64,000 nt of DNA from Notamacropus eugenii (taxonomy: Eukaryota; Chordata; Mammalia; Diprotodontia; Macropodidae). Position numbers and translations under genes: made by a program. Shown one piece after another: positions 1 to 12,129 of the stretch. The notes beneath the pieces are model-generated. The model was not told the DNA's origin. It saw nothing but the letters and a program-made list of their open reading frames with translations, and did no database searches. The stretch is taken from positions 553,614,705 through 553,678,704 of the forward strand of contig NC_092872.1 of assembly GCF_028372415.1 (NCBI RefSeq). Direction: 5' to 3'. Position 1 is the stretch's first letter. Each line of letters begins with the position of its first letter.

Positions 1-749
1 TAGTTTTAAGCTATCATAGGTTCAGAGATATAGAGCTGGACTGAAGTTCAGAGACTAATTCAATTCCTTCAACTTACAGATGAGGAAACTTGTACAAAAT
101 ACTCTGAAATACAAGTCAACTTAGGAGAGGTCCTCAGACTTGGAAATCAGGGAAAAGGTATCACTTAAGTCAGGTTTAAAGTATCCTCACAATTCTAATA
201 AATATTTCTTCTCCTCAGGTTAAAAATACTATCTGGAAAACTGTAAAATCATCTTAAAAAGGAGAATAACTTCCTTAGGAAGATACAATATATACCAAAT
301 AACAATAGCAAAAATATTTCACTAAGCAAATTTAATTATTCATTTGAAAAGTCCAGAATTAAGTTGGCTCAATTATATACCATATCTTTTTTCTCATTAT
401 TATTTGTCTTCTTGTGTTTTACTTCTTTTGATCTTACCTCTGATGAGTCAATGGTCTGTATACTGAGAGCTCCCTTCCATATTAATAACATAGTATTTTA
501 ATTAATAACAAGTATTTTCCTGTTACAATATAATCTATTTTGATTTAGGGGTGTTATTAGCTGCACTTGCCAATTCTTTCCTTGAAGATGTTTATGATAT
601 AAATATATAGAGCTTGACTATAATCTACAGAACTTGTCACTTTCCAATTTCAGAGATGACTTCCTAGAGTAAGATCATTAGGGCAGTGCTTAGAAAAATT
701 AATACAGTGGCTGTGTGTAAGATAAGTGATTTGAAGAGGAAAAATGGAA
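1..749. other. Non-coding, probable RNF144A intron; no gene seen
   Basis: AT-rich sequence without a supportable gene. Bases about 20-180 resemble a decayed MIR/CORE-type SINE (a 'cagatgaggaaact' core is visible near 80). The rest is unassigned. Confidence 0.5.
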
Positions 750-920
750 GATTTCACAGAATCACAGGAGTCTAACATCTCCTCCGGATGACAGACCTTC
801 AAATATTTGAAAACAGTTGATTATGTCTCCCCTGAATCTTCTCTTCTCCAGACTAAACATGCCTAATGGCTTCAAAAGCTTTGTTATGCGTTCATGGTCC
901 CTCAATAACCTTTATCAGGA
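750..920 (-). mobile_element. CR1/L3-type LINE remnant
   Basis: The plus-strand text (…gtctcccctgaatcttctcttctcc…, split here as a short cue) is the antisense of a common ancient CR1/L3-like LINE end. A second copy of related sequence lies at 15,520-16,080. It is diverged and non-coding. The family call is from memory of consensus text, so the clade is less certain than the fact that it is a repeat. Confidence 0.45.
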
Positions 921-1060
921 CACTTCATAAAAGTGAATTCACATAAAAAGTGAATAGATGAGGTCTGATGAAGGAATTACCTCCCTACTTCCAGAAGACA
1001 AACCCCTCTTAATATATCCCAAGATGGCATTGCTAATCATATTGAGCTTAGAGTCCACTG

Positions 1061-1072
1061 AGATATTTTTCA
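1061..1072. repeat. Left target-site duplication of the RPL23A retrocopy
   Basis: The 12-base word agatatttttca is repeated exactly at 1602-1613, immediately after the retrocopy's A-rich tail. The pair bounds the insertion. Confidence 0.9.
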
Positions 1073-1601
<529 letters not shown>

Positions 1602-1613
1602 AGATATTTTTCA
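1602..1613. repeat. Right target-site duplication of the RPL23A retrocopy
   Basis: Exact copy of the 12-base word at 1061-1072, placed directly after the poly(A) tract. Confidence 0.9.
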
Positions 1614-1746
1614 GAAGAAATGCTAATCGTGTTTCCCCAGTCTTATACTTTAGAAGTTGTGTTTTGTTTTGTAGACAAATATAAAACTCTACATTTACTC
1701 CTTTTGAATTGCATCTTCTTAAGAGTCAGTCCAATGGTCTAACATA

Positions 1747-1946
1747 GGGGTAGGGAACCTGTAGGCCTCAAGGCCACTTGTGGCCTTCTAGGTCTTTGGG
1801 TGCAACCTTTTAACTTAGTCCAAATTTTACAGAACAAATTCCTTCATTAACGGGATTTGTTCTGTGAAGTTTGGTTTCAGTCAAAGAGTCACACTTGAGG
1901 ACCTAGAGGGACACATATGGCCTTCAGGCTGCAGGTTCCCCACCCT
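1747..1946. mobile_element. Palindromic hAT-type MITE
   Basis: A 200-bp element whose ends are imperfect inverted repeats: it starts ggggtagggaacctg and ends with the complement of ggggaacctgcag-type sequence. The complementarity extends far inward: 'ggccttctaggtc' near 1783 pairs with 'gacctagagggac' near 1900, and 'gaacaaattcc' near 1832 pairs with 'gggatttgttc' near 1852. This near-full-length palindrome, with no coding capacity, fits a non-autonomous hAT (Charlie-like) transposon. The flanking 8-mers tctaacat and cctaacct are only 6/8 alike and offset by one base, so the target duplication is weak evidence. Confidence 0.65.
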
Positions 1947-1954
1947 ACCTAACC

Positions 1955-3175
1955 TATAGAGATCTTCTTGGATCATCTCTCTTTCACCTCTGTGTTAGCT
2001 TCCCCTCCTAGCTTTTTGTAATCTTCTGGTTTGATAAGTATGTCATCTCTGCCTTTATAAATATTAAGGAGCTAAAGACCAAGCACAGATCCCTGTAGCA
2101 CTTCAATGGAGACATCCTGCTATGTTGACACTGAAATATTAACAACTGTTCTTTGCATCAAGCCATCCAACCAGTTCTATATCCATCTGATTCTGTTACT
2201 ATCTGATACATATTTCTTCATCTCTTCCACCACAGTAGTATGGGATATTGTCAAAAGCTCTGGCAAAATCTAGGTATACTACAGTCACAACTCTGGTCTC
2301 ATCAACTAATTTAGTAATACTGTCAATAAAGGAAATGGAGTTAGTTTGACATGCCCTAATATATTGACTCTTTGTAATCACTGCTCCTCATTCTTGATTT
2401 TCATCAATCATATCTTTAATGATCCATACTAGAATTTTCTCAGAAACTGAAGTGAAGGTCCCTATATAGTCTGCAGACTCCATTCTCTTCACTTTTTCTC
2501 ACTTTTTTTTTGAAAATTGCAGGAACATTCGACCTTCTCCAATCTCATGGTACCTCTTTTGATTTACATAATCTTCAAATGTCATTGACAATGGCTCAGT
2601 AATCACATGTCCCAGTAATTTCTTCACCCAGGAATGCAGTTCATATGAACCAGATGACTTAATTTATCAACTGCAGTGAGGTGTTCTCTTATTGTCCCTC
2701 AACTTATCTTTGGGATCTGCTCTGTTAAGCCATTTTTGTTGTTTACTGCATAAATATCATTTTCCTTTGCAGAGAAAATAGAAACCAAGTAAGAGTAGAA
2801 AAACTATTTTCTTTCAGTTGTCAATTACCACTATCCTCTACACACCAAACAAAAGAGTACTCCTTCTTCGATCCTTTTTCTCCCAGCATAGCTTTTCTTT
2901 GTCCTTACCTTCCTTGATCAGCCTAAGCTTTAGAATTCCTGACATCATTTTTACAAGACTGTCCTATGTTCTCATACTAGTCTTCAGTTACTTGCCCTTG
3001 CTGTACATTTTGTTTTTAAACTGAAGCTGGTTGGTAAGTTCCTTGTGTATCCACATTAATATCGTCTGCCAATGCCATCTTTCCTTCTTTTGGAACTGTT
3101 TCTCTTTAAGTCTTCAGAAGTTTTGAAAGCACCTGTTCTTCCTGGGCTGACTTCTTTTGGAGTGTTTTAGGCCAG
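1955..3175 (-). mobile_element. CR1/L3-clade LINE fragment with reverse-transcriptase motif
   Basis: Minus-strand translation between 2381 and 2199 contains TRVVTVVYLDFARAFDNIP. This matches reverse-transcriptase motif A of CR1/L3-type non-LTR elements (YLDFxKAFD, with the catalytic Asp). The reading frame is short and bounded by stops, so the element is dead. Plus-strand sequence on both sides, up to about 3175, reads as the antisense of the same LINE. RT identity is well supported by the motif; the exact family and the outer boundaries are estimates. Confidence 0.7.
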
Positions 3176-3211
3176 AGGCCCCTACTTATCTTTTCTTTTG
3201 AAATTTGGTCT

Positions 3212-3235
3212 ACACACACACACACACACACACAC
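3212..3235. repeat. (AC)n microsatellite
   Basis: Twelve uninterrupted AC dinucleotides, visible directly. Confidence 0.95.
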
Positions 3236-3239
3236 TAAA

Positions 3240-3490
3240 ATAGTCTCCTTCCTCATCCTTCTAGCTTCCCTAAAGTCCCAACTAAAATCTCACCTTCTAC
3301 AAAAAGCCTTCCTTCCATTAATTATTTCCTATTTATACTATAAACAGCTTGGCTGGATATATGGGTTTGCTTGCTGTCTCCTCCACTGAACTGTGAGCTT
3401 TTTGAGGTCAGCATCTGTCATCTGCCCTTCTATATATTCCCAGCCCTAGCAGAGTACCTGGCATAGTGGGCACTAAATAAATGCTTATAT
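3240..3490 (+). mobile_element. L2 LINE 3' end
   Basis: The order of recognisable L2 3' blocks is kept: an 'aaaagccttcctt' block, 'ctgtgagctttttgagg', 'cccagccctagcagagtacctgg', and a terminal ACTAAATAAATGCTTA. It is a diverged 3'-terminal L2 fragment in sense orientation. Confidence 0.65.
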
Positions 3491-4769
3491 TTTTGGCTGC
3501 CAAACCCTAGGATGGAGAGGTCACAGTCCCCATCATTTCCACTACAGCTATCAGTTATGCTGTGACAGAGAATCAGAAACTGGATATAACTTTCCCTTAT
3601 GAGTTATATCTGCCACCTATGGAAGGAAGAAGTTATCACTATGGCAAGTCAAAAAGTTATTAATAGTTCTGCTTGTGTCAGAAAGAGAGCACTAGTATTT
3701 ATCTGCTTATTTGAAATCCCCCTGCTATAGCAATGCCTCTGTGCCAAGCTTTGATTCATTCCCAGATTCATCCGTATCCTCTTTCTGTCCAAGTGTTCTG
3801 AAGTATAAGCCAATGACAAAATCACAAATCACTGCTGTCTTTCTCTCCTTTGACCTTCACCCAAATATCCTCCACTGTATCCTTGTCCTAAACAAAATGA
3901 TTGAAAATGCTACTCAGGGCCCATTGGTTTTCATTTTTTAACATGGGACTATGCTCCAAGCGTATAATAAGCAAGTCATTAAAATGAATCTGCTTTTTAA
4001 TAAGACTGGCAGCAGTACTCATCAATAAGTCCTTGAATATTGTTATAGTAAAACCATGAAGCAAGTAGGTTCTCTGGAGGAGAGTAAGAGGAGAGAAATA
4101 AATGGAAAAAGAAGGCCCGCAAACGTGTGGAAATCTTATTCTCCAAAATCAGCTAATTTTCTCCAGATGCCTCTTCCCCTATTCTATACCTGTTCATTTG
4201 CCTTACTTTCTAGACTAGTAATGAACAGCAAGGCTACTCTGATAAAGCCTTCTGGCTTCATTTCTCCTGAAACAGGAGTAGTTTTAAATGCCAAACCTAG
4301 GGTCAAATAGTAAAGTAATTATTATACGCAGTACTGACCCAGATAAACTCTTCCTCTCAGGGCCTAGGGGTAGATTGCATTTACAACATTCAAACAGCTA
4401 AAGGAAGGCAGGTGAATATCAAAGCTTCTGTGCAGGACTGGTGGGGCAAGAACACCCAGGATAGATGATTTAAATGACTATTATTACTTACTTAATTTCA
4501 GGAATCTGTGCTTCCTTCTGAAATGGATGCTTCCTCCACCTATGCAGATCACAGGTTCTGGATGCCCCAGTTTTTGGCATCCTGCCTGATGGCCAGGTTT
4601 GAGGAGATAAGCCAGGTTTGGAGAGATAAGCCATTTCAAACATGGTTCTCAGACCACTCACGAGAGTCCAGTGCTGAGGGAACACTGGGAACCTTTCCAA
4701 AGATTCAGCAAGACCTACCAGTGCTTTCTTTCATACAAGTCAAGAGCCCAGGGTCAACTCTACACCAGG
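3491..4769. other. Unassigned non-coding DNA
   Basis: No gene, RNA or clear repeat is recognised. Open frames at 4056-4310 and 4508-4807 have no recognisable protein, no splice-supported extension and ordinary AT-rich composition, so I treat them as chance frames. Confidence 0.5.
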
Positions 4770-5725
4770 ACAAATTAATCAATCAACAAGAATTTTTAAG
4801 TGCTTAACTATGAGCCAGGCCCTGTGCTAAACACTAGGGATACAAATGAAATGCAAAAAATTACCCTAGTCCAGGAGAATTTTATTATTGCAAGTAAAAC
4901 TATTGCCCTTGGGCAAAATGTGAGGATTTGGTGTTTTGGGTTTTTGTTTTTGCTTCTACACATTTAAATATAAACTTTATTTTACAATGTAAAAACCATT
5001 CTTAGCTCTAAGAGCCAACCCTACCCTTGCCAACGCTCCTCCCTTCCCCTCCCCCATAAAAAACAAACTAACAAAAAGCAACACTGGCAAGGCTCTGGCC
5101 TGGAGACCCAGTTAAATGATGAATTCATTCCACTCCATGTGGAATATACTCCAGACTTTCTTCCCTGTCTTTCTCTATGTGCCTTGGAAATCTCTTCACC
5201 TAAGAGACTGACTAGAGCTCCAGTCACACATTGGAAATACCCTCCACCCCTCTGAGCTTTCCCTCTGATTTGCTGGTTTCTCCTAGGAAAGATAATCATC
5301 AGGGCATTCACCTCTTCATTCCTCTCTAGGAATCATTTCTAACTTTTTTCTACAATAGCCCCTAAGTAATTTATTTTCATTTCTTGTAACTCCCCTCCAT
5401 TTTCCTTTTGTGTCTGGTCTTCCCTTGTTAGCATGTAAGCTCCCTGTAGCCAGGCACTCTTTCTTTTCGTTTGGATTTATGTTCCCAGCCTCCAGCACAG
5501 CACCTAGCACACTGTAAGCACTGAGGAAATGCCCAGATCCCAGGAGAAAGTTAGTGGAAACAGACCATTTAGAGGATTTAGAGGATCACATAATTTTAGA
5601 AACATAAAAGCCTTTAAATATGCCTAGTCTGAACTATTTGATTGTGAGCTCAAAGACATATTCCCAACACTCAGTAAGGTGCCTGGAACACAGGAGGTGC
5701 TTAATAAAATGCTTAATGACTAAAA
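4770..5725 (+). repeat. Cluster of decayed ancient repeat fragments
   Basis: Bases 4770-4860 match the head of a common mammalian repeat (…gtgctaaacactagggatacaaa…). 5400-5530 and 5640-5725 carry L2-like tails ('cctagcacactgtaagcactgaggaaatg', here abbreviated as the cue cctagcacactgtaagca, and 'ggtgcttaataaaatgctt'). The sequence between them is unassigned and non-coding. Confidence 0.45.
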
Positions 5726-6189
5726 TTATGCTTCACGCTGTAGTTATTTGTACATATGCCACGTCTCCTCTAGAAGCTCTATGAGGGAAGGAACTAGATC
5801 TTAATAACCAAGCAACATGCACTGAACATTGGGGGCTTTATAATAAAGATCAGATAGTAAAGGTTCAGCTCCTTTACACTTACCATGGAATTTGTCAGAA
5901 GTGGATAGGTTCTTAGATTCTACCTAAGCCCAACCCACAGCAGAGCAGGAACTACCTCTACAACACCCCTGATAAGTGAGTCAACCAGCCCCGGGATGAT
6001 GATCCCCAGTGCTAGGGGGTTCACAGTCTCCGAAGAAAGCCCACACTCCTCTAGGGAAGTTTTAATTATTAGTGATTTTTTTCCTCAACTAGAATTTCAC
6101 TCATTCGTTCAATAACTATTTGATAATCTACTATGTGGAGACCACTGTGGGGGCCACCAAGAGCATCATGGTACAATGCACTCAAAAAG

Positions 6190-6440
6190 CTTGCGTTATA
6201 TAGAGTAGATAGGTGACTCAGTGGATAAAAGTGCTGAGTCTGGAAGACTCATCTTCCCGAGTTGAAATCTGGCCTCAGATACTTGCTGTGTGACCTTGGA
6301 TGAGTCATTTACCCTGAGTTTCCTCATCTACAGCAATACCATCTACTTTCCAGGGTTGTGAGAACCAAATGAGATAATAATTGTAAAGCCTTTAATAATG
6401 TGCCTGGTATGCAGCACTATTTAAATGCCAACTATTTTTA
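6190..6440 (+). mobile_element. Marsupial tRNA-headed SINE
   Basis: The head reads taggtgactcagtggataaa and is followed by a B-box-like gagttgaaatctggcctcag. Then come the shared core 'tgctgtgtgaccttgga' and a MIR-like 3' part ending near gtgcctggtatgcagc. The layout matches marsupial SINEs with a CORE-type body. It is diverged. Confidence 0.65.
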
Positions 6441-7149
6441 TTCTAGAATGGGAGAATCTAGGTTCAAATCCTGTCTCAGATGTTTAATATGTAACTTTGG
6501 ACAAGTCATTTGCTTGAATACGTAAATTGAGGAGGTTGGACTAGGGCTCATCAGAGGTCCCTTTGGGCTCTAAAAGCTATGTTCCTCAGTGCTAAAGCAG
6601 TGTCCTGACCTCTTTTTATAGCTTATAAGAGAAATGGCTAAAGCATGGGTTAAGTGACAGAGTGAGCACCCAATTTTCCCCACGTCATCCTCATGAGTCC
6701 ATCCTTTCTGATTTCAATCTCTAGAATCCACAAAAACCCTAAATGTTGAAAGCTTAAGATGGAAACAAGTGATTGTGGAACAATACAGCCCATTTTGAGC
6801 TTCCAGAAAAGCCTGTGAGTTGTTTTCAGACTGAAATGTTTGCTATGAACAGTGAGCCTACAATCAGCCTGTGAATCTCCTTTTCATAACTAGTGTCAAA
6901 AACATACAGAATGACAGAAAGCAAGGGCACACATGGCAATGAGCTACGTATTATACAAAGAAAAATTAAATGCTTGTCTCTCCTGCCCTGAAGCATTTCA
7001 TTTTTCAAAACAAAATAGGCTGGTCCACCAAATTTATAACAACACAAGCTAAAAACCCATAATCTGCATTCAGCATAAGTTTTATTTACTATTCTTTCAT
7101 CATTGTGATGTGGTAGAAAAAGTAATCCACTTAGTCAGAGGACCTGGAT
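6441..7149. other. Non-coding, MIR-like fragment at 6,450-6,600
   Basis: A SINE/MIR body without a head is visible at 6450-6600 (…gtaactttggacaagtcatttg…). From 6600 to about 7095 nothing is recognised; no coding evidence. Confidence 0.4.
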
Positions 7150-7720
7150 TCAAATCCCACTTTTACTACTATTGGTGGTGGTGTTCAATCGGTTCAGTAT
7201 TTCTGAAAGCCCATTTGGGGCTTTCTGGGGAAAGATACCGAAGTGGTTTGCCATTTCCTTCTCCAACTTTTTTTGCTCATTAAAGGAGCCATTCCCTAAT
7301 TACTTCCTAAACAGGCCCATTCACTGAATAAGGGTTACCTCACTCTAAAAGAGTACCTGAATGGGCCAAGGTTTCCCATTGCATCCTGGGCCTTCTCCAA
7401 TCATCCTGATGAACATCTGGTCACTGGATCCAGATGGCTTAGGAGGAGAAAGTGAGACTGGTGACCTTGCACAGCCCTCTCTCACTCGAAACAAAGTCAA
7501 ATGCAAGTTATATCATCATTTCTCTGATGTCACGGTCTTCTTCTAAAACAAAGGATGAACACACACAGACAGATAAGAAAACTGAGATAGACAAGGTTAA
7601 GTGACTTGCTCAGAGTCATACAGTTAGAAAGTGTCTGAGGCCACATTTAAACTCAGAAAGATGAGTCTTCCTGACACCTAGCCCAATACTCTACCCACTA
7701 CACCACCTCACTTTCCATAG
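7150..7720 (-). mobile_element. Marsupial SINE (RTE-tailed) split by another SINE
   Basis: Read on the minus strand, 7720 down to about 7557 is the tRNA-like head and core (gaggtggtgtagtgggtaga…). The tail is displaced to 7290-7150 (ggagaaggaaatggcaaacc…), the BovB/RTE-like terminal block shared with copies at 26,310, 51,570 and 57,200. The interval between is a sense-strand SINE of a different family (7296-7556), so this is an interrupted copy. Confidence 0.65.
7296..7556 (+). mobile_element. RTE-tailed SINE, inserted in the SINE above
   Basis: Blocks gccaaggtttcccattgcat, ggatccagatggcttaggag and a tail (gatgtcacggtcttcttct…) are shared with the minus-strand copies at 23,704-25,840 and 59,185-59,640. 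The tail also matches the end of the LINE fragment at 57,940-58,312 (gatgttattttggtcctctt). This suggests that an RTE-like LINE mobilised the SINE. Its open frame at 7361-7546 is therefore not a gene. Confidence 0.6.
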
Positions 7721-10344
7721 TTTTGCTATGACTTACTACTAAAGATGAACCGTTGAGCAAATAAATAACTTCCCTTCTTGGAATCCCAATTTCTATATGC
7801 TATAAAATAAGAGAAAACAAAAATTCAGGTACTGAACAAATTCCATCATCTTTGCTTCTTGACTATTGGTATCTATTACTACCATTCTCATCACTCTCCA
7901 GCAAAATACAAACACTTATCTACCTATGGCTTCAGTTCTTGCCCTACAATAGAGATGTCAAGACTCAGAGCTTTTGCCAGAGACTCAGTTTCACACTATG
8001 TCGCAAGAATATTGCCAAGTACACAGCAAGGATTAATAAATGCTGGTTGATTGATTGTCACTACCCCAACCATGTGTGCTTAAAACTGACCAGATCTTTG
8101 ATCTCTGGTTGCCACTTCCCTTGTTACCCACATCCTTAAATTCTTGATTTGCAATAACAACATGCTCTTTTAACTCCCTAATTCCTTACCTTGTATCTGT
8201 TCTCACCTCTGATGACTACATTCCTGTCCTAATGCCTGGTTATCCTAGTCACCAAATCTTTCTGGTGACCTCAGTGCCACTGTCTTCAACTCAGAAGACA
8301 CTAAGAAAGAGGAAAGGAAATAAGGGGAGAAAATGAATGGAGATGAGGGGAACTAAGATGAAACAGAGAAGGAAACTGGATCAAGGAGGGGTCCATATAC
8401 GAAACAGGAAGACACATATACCTGGAGGGCCTCCATGCATCTGAAGGAAAGTAGGAACGCTTCAACCTGAATTCACTGGACAACATGCCGTTACTCATTT
8501 ATTTTACCACAACCCTCCCTGGTTCAATTCCTAGGAACATTAAATGTTTTATTTGTGTGTGTGAGAAGGGAATATAAAATTGTAGTTAGAAAAAAAGCGA
8601 TAGCTTGAGTACTTATTAGCTATGTGAAATTGAGTCAATCACTTAATTTCTCTTATCTGCTCCTCAGTTTTCAAAGTGGAGATAATACCACCCATCTACC
8701 CTATCAACCTGACTGATTAGGTGAGGAAAGAACTTTGTAGAGCATAAAATAATATGTAAGCAAAGATGTAGTAGTTATTATTATAAGACCACAAAGGCAT
8801 GGCTCTCCAAAAACCAAGCAAACAGAACACTACCTCATTCCCATTCACAAATGATTATGTTTAACTTGCCAGTGCCTGATGATTATGAACATACCCATAT
8901 TAAGAATATGAATTTTCCAAACTCTAACTAGCTAGCTCTGAAAGTTTTAATGAAAGTCCTCATTTCACTTCATTGGTTTAGCATTTATTCCACTCCAAAA
9001 CACACACTCCAGGACAGGCATCCCAAAGCAGAAGCTTCAAATATTATTTTCCTTACTTATGCCCATGTTTATTTGTTTCTGTCTGCTCTGAAGCACCACA
9101 AGGCACATCCAGTCCCCAAACCAAACTTTTAAATGTCCCCAAAAAGGTGTTCTTCGACATAAAAACATCAGATATTTGTTATTTTTAAATGTGCAAATGG
9201 CAAGGCAAGGTAGACTAAAAGAAATACAAAAGTCATTCACAGAAAACATTCCCCACAGAGAAGATATAATCGTCATTAGATGGTATGGTCCTTGAGGGAA
9301 AAGACTGTCTTTTGCTTTTTTTCTTCTGTTTGGCACACAGTAGGAGTTTAATAAATCTTTACAGACTGATTGATTACATGGGTCATATTAACTAATTCTG
9401 GTTCTTCTACTGCTAAATCAGACAGCCTTGTGGTGTGGGGTTAAGTCTATTCTCTTGCTTGAGTTGGACTAGATGGAATTTTAATCTCCTTTCAAATTCC
9501 AAAATTTTAAGACAAATTTATCATAAAAACTACACTGGGTAGCAGAGGTTGCCTCAGCAAATATATCATCACTTTTGCAAGGGAATCTTTATTTAGAAAA
9601 ATCATCAACTCTTGGATATTTTCAATCTGACTCGACCTTACCTCTGCCGACTTCAAATTTTCTAAGGGCTGGATGTCCCTGGAAGACTAGTTCTGTCTGA
9701 CCCCATAGGGCAACACTAGAAACAAAGGATGGATGTTGCATGTGGTTCTAATTCCAGCTTATTTCTATTCTTGATAGAGAAATCTTTTCATAAATGTTTG
9801 TGAATTGATTAAAGAAAAAGAACTTTCTCAATGATACACAGCTTCAGGTGGAAGAAGTGTACTGCGGATGTAGTTACTAAATCACGATATTCATTTTTCA
9901 AGTCTATTCACAAATTATGCAAAGTTTGGGTTGTTGTAGAAATTCAGCTAATAAATTGATATGCTCCCTAAAGGCAACGTTATTTTTGCCAAGCCATTGT
10001 GAAAGTGTTTCATTTTTCTACAAATGGGAGTCACTAAAAGTATTCATTTGGCAGATTTTTTAAAAACAGTTTAAAAGATTCTACTTCTAACATTTTCAAA
10101 TGTGAAGATGTGAGAATTTTTACACATGACACACTTCCATGACTCTCAACAATAAAATCACATACTGATGGAAATATTTCCAAACATTAAGTTTCAAGGT
10201 GCTCTCTCCAAAGTACTAGTTTATTTCAAAAAAGTTGTTACTTTCACTGATTGTTAAAATATTTTCTTCATCTGATAATCACTGTTGATATCCTATATGA
10301 GGAGCTAACACAGGAACATAATACCAAAAAATCATCCCCCTCTG
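7721..10344. other. Non-coding stretch with scattered old repeats
   Basis: L2-like tails end near 8050 (attaataaatgctggttgat) and near 9375 (ggagtttaataaatctttac). A SINE/MIR body lies at about 8570-8780. The remainder, including 9500-10,340, shows no gene, RNA or structure I can name. Confidence 0.45.
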
Positions 10345-10680
10345 GATAAGTTGTCAACATATATGAATAAATAGCAGTCAAAAGAATAAGAAATACATAA
10401 TAACAACAATTTGAAAGATTACCCCAAATTACAAATAAGAAAAAAAAATAAAAACAACTCTTGAGAATTCATATCACAGCCACAAAAGTGGCCAAGATGA
10501 CCAATGATGTAAACAGAGGTAATAGTTCTAGAAATACATGCACACTACTTCACTTCCAGTGTGAATTCCAGCTGTGAATTTGTTCATCTGTTCTAGAAAG
10601 CAATTTAGAATTATGATGAGGAAGTGACCAAACTTTCCATACTCCTTGACCCAGAGATCCTAATATTAGACACATAACCC

Positions 10681-11120
10681 AACTAAGCCACTTGGTGGCA
10701 CAATGAATAGAATGCTATACTGAGAGACAGGAAAACCTGAATATTATCACTGCTTCACACTCTTTGCTACATACATGAACATGGACAAATCATAGGATCA
10801 CATGATCATAAGTTTAGAGTTGTAACGGACCTTAGAGGCCATAAAGTCCAATCTCCCCCTTTTATATATAAGAGGAAAACTCACATATTTAGAAAGTATC
10901 TGAAGCAGAATTCGAATCCAGATCTTCCAAGTCCAAGTCCAGCATTTGATTCATGATCATCACATCATTACTTACCATTTCTCAACTTCAATCAGTCAAA
11001 TGGGGATAACAATAGTATCTATATCACAGGGTAGTTGTAAGGATCAAATGAGATACTATGTGTAAAGCACTTTCCAAATCTTAAAGTGCTACATAAATAT
11101 TTGGCATTAAAAAAAAAACT
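10681..11120 (+). mobile_element. Marsupial SINE inside the L1, itself interrupted
   Basis: The head (cacttggtggcacaatgaat) starts after 10,680. The body continues after 10,970 (acttaccatttctcaacttc) and ends gtgctacataaatatttggc before an A-rich tail at 11,109-11,118. A 175-bp CORE-SINE-like insert splits it. Confidence 0.65.
10795..10969 (+). mobile_element. CORE-SINE/MIR-like insert, innermost level
   Basis: Recognisable order: gtaacggaccttagaggcca, then the aligned-gap form of 'gaggaaaactcacat', then cagaattcgaatccagatct. It interrupts the SINE at the point where a complete copy would read straight through. Similar copies lie at 39,380-39,540, 44,057-44,263 and 53,710-53,830. Confidence 0.6.
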
Positions 11121-11640
11121 ACCCACCAAAATATTTATAGCAGCAAGTTTATAGTAGTAAAAACAACAACCAAAAAAAAAACCCATGCAAACTAAGTAGA
11201 TGTTTATAAACGAGAAAAAAGCCAAACAAATTGTGGCACATGAATATAACTGCCTATCACTGTGTCATTAAAAAACACAAAAAAGATAGGAAGGTTTACA
11301 TGAACTGATGCAAAGTGAAGTAAACAGAACCTGGAAAGCAATATTCACACTTAAACCAGGAAATGTAAACAGCACAAAGTGTTAAAGAGAATAAAATGAT
11401 AAAAAGGGTGCACTGCTCTCCCTTTCTCAAAGAGGGAAGTGATTATGGATATGGAATGCTACATAACACCATGGAATTTAACTGATAATAGTGACTAGTT
11501 ATGCTGAGTTCCTTCCCCCTCCCTATCTTTTTTTTTTATTCTTTGTTGTAAAGGACAGTTGGGGAAGAAGAGGAATGGAAGGGATAGAAATTTTTAAAAT
11601 TAAGTCATCATTACCTTGAAGGAATAAATTAAGTATTATT

Positions 11641-12129
11641 GGTTTACACTACTGACAGCCACATGTCATCAAGTTCAACAAAAGACACTTCTCTTTCTAT
11701 TAAAATAAAATATATAACATCTTTAAGTTCAACAGCTCTTTTAAGCACTTTGTCAGAAAATAAACCCCTGAACCCTCTGTATGGGGAAAAATTGTGACTT
11801 GTAATCTTTTGGGAATAAAGGTTTCTGGAGGGATTTTTCTTTGTTTGGTAGCACTTGCCAAAAATATTTTCCACTATAAAGTATTTGCATTTTTCCAGTA
11901 CTTCTGTCTAGAACTCTACAAATGTTTCTTGTAGGACATTGCATATCTCTTTTCAAACACATGTCTTATTTTTACTGTGGCTTGCTTCATTAACTCTGAC
12001 ATTTCAACTACATTTGAAAACACCAAATGTCACCAAAAGACATCACTAAGCATGTGAATCTCTCAAATACTCAAAAGGATCTGTGCTCTTAGTGCTATAT
12101 ATGTTCCCTTCATTGATCTAAAGATTAAC
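11641..12129. other. Unassigned non-coding DNA
   Basis: Overlapping minus-strand frames at 11,644-11,962 have no recognisable protein. No repeat is identified. Confidence 0.45.

Larger units (their letters stand above)
10345..11640 (+). mobile_element. L1 LINE 3' end, interrupted
   Basis: Two blocks of one marsupial-type L1 3' end. 10,345-10,680 contains gaaagcaatttagaattatg and cttgacccagagatcctaa. From 11,121 it resumes with accaaaatatttatagcagc, then aacaaattgtggcacatgaa and catgaactgatgcaaagtga. These blocks recur in the same order at 44,500-44,690 and 36,340-36,500. The join is broken by a SINE at 10,681-11,120. No intact frame remains. Confidence 0.7.

Noticed and set aside
7361..7546. 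61-codon plus-strand frame
   Set aside because: Entirely within an RTE-tailed SINE whose sequence recurs at 23,704 and 59,185.
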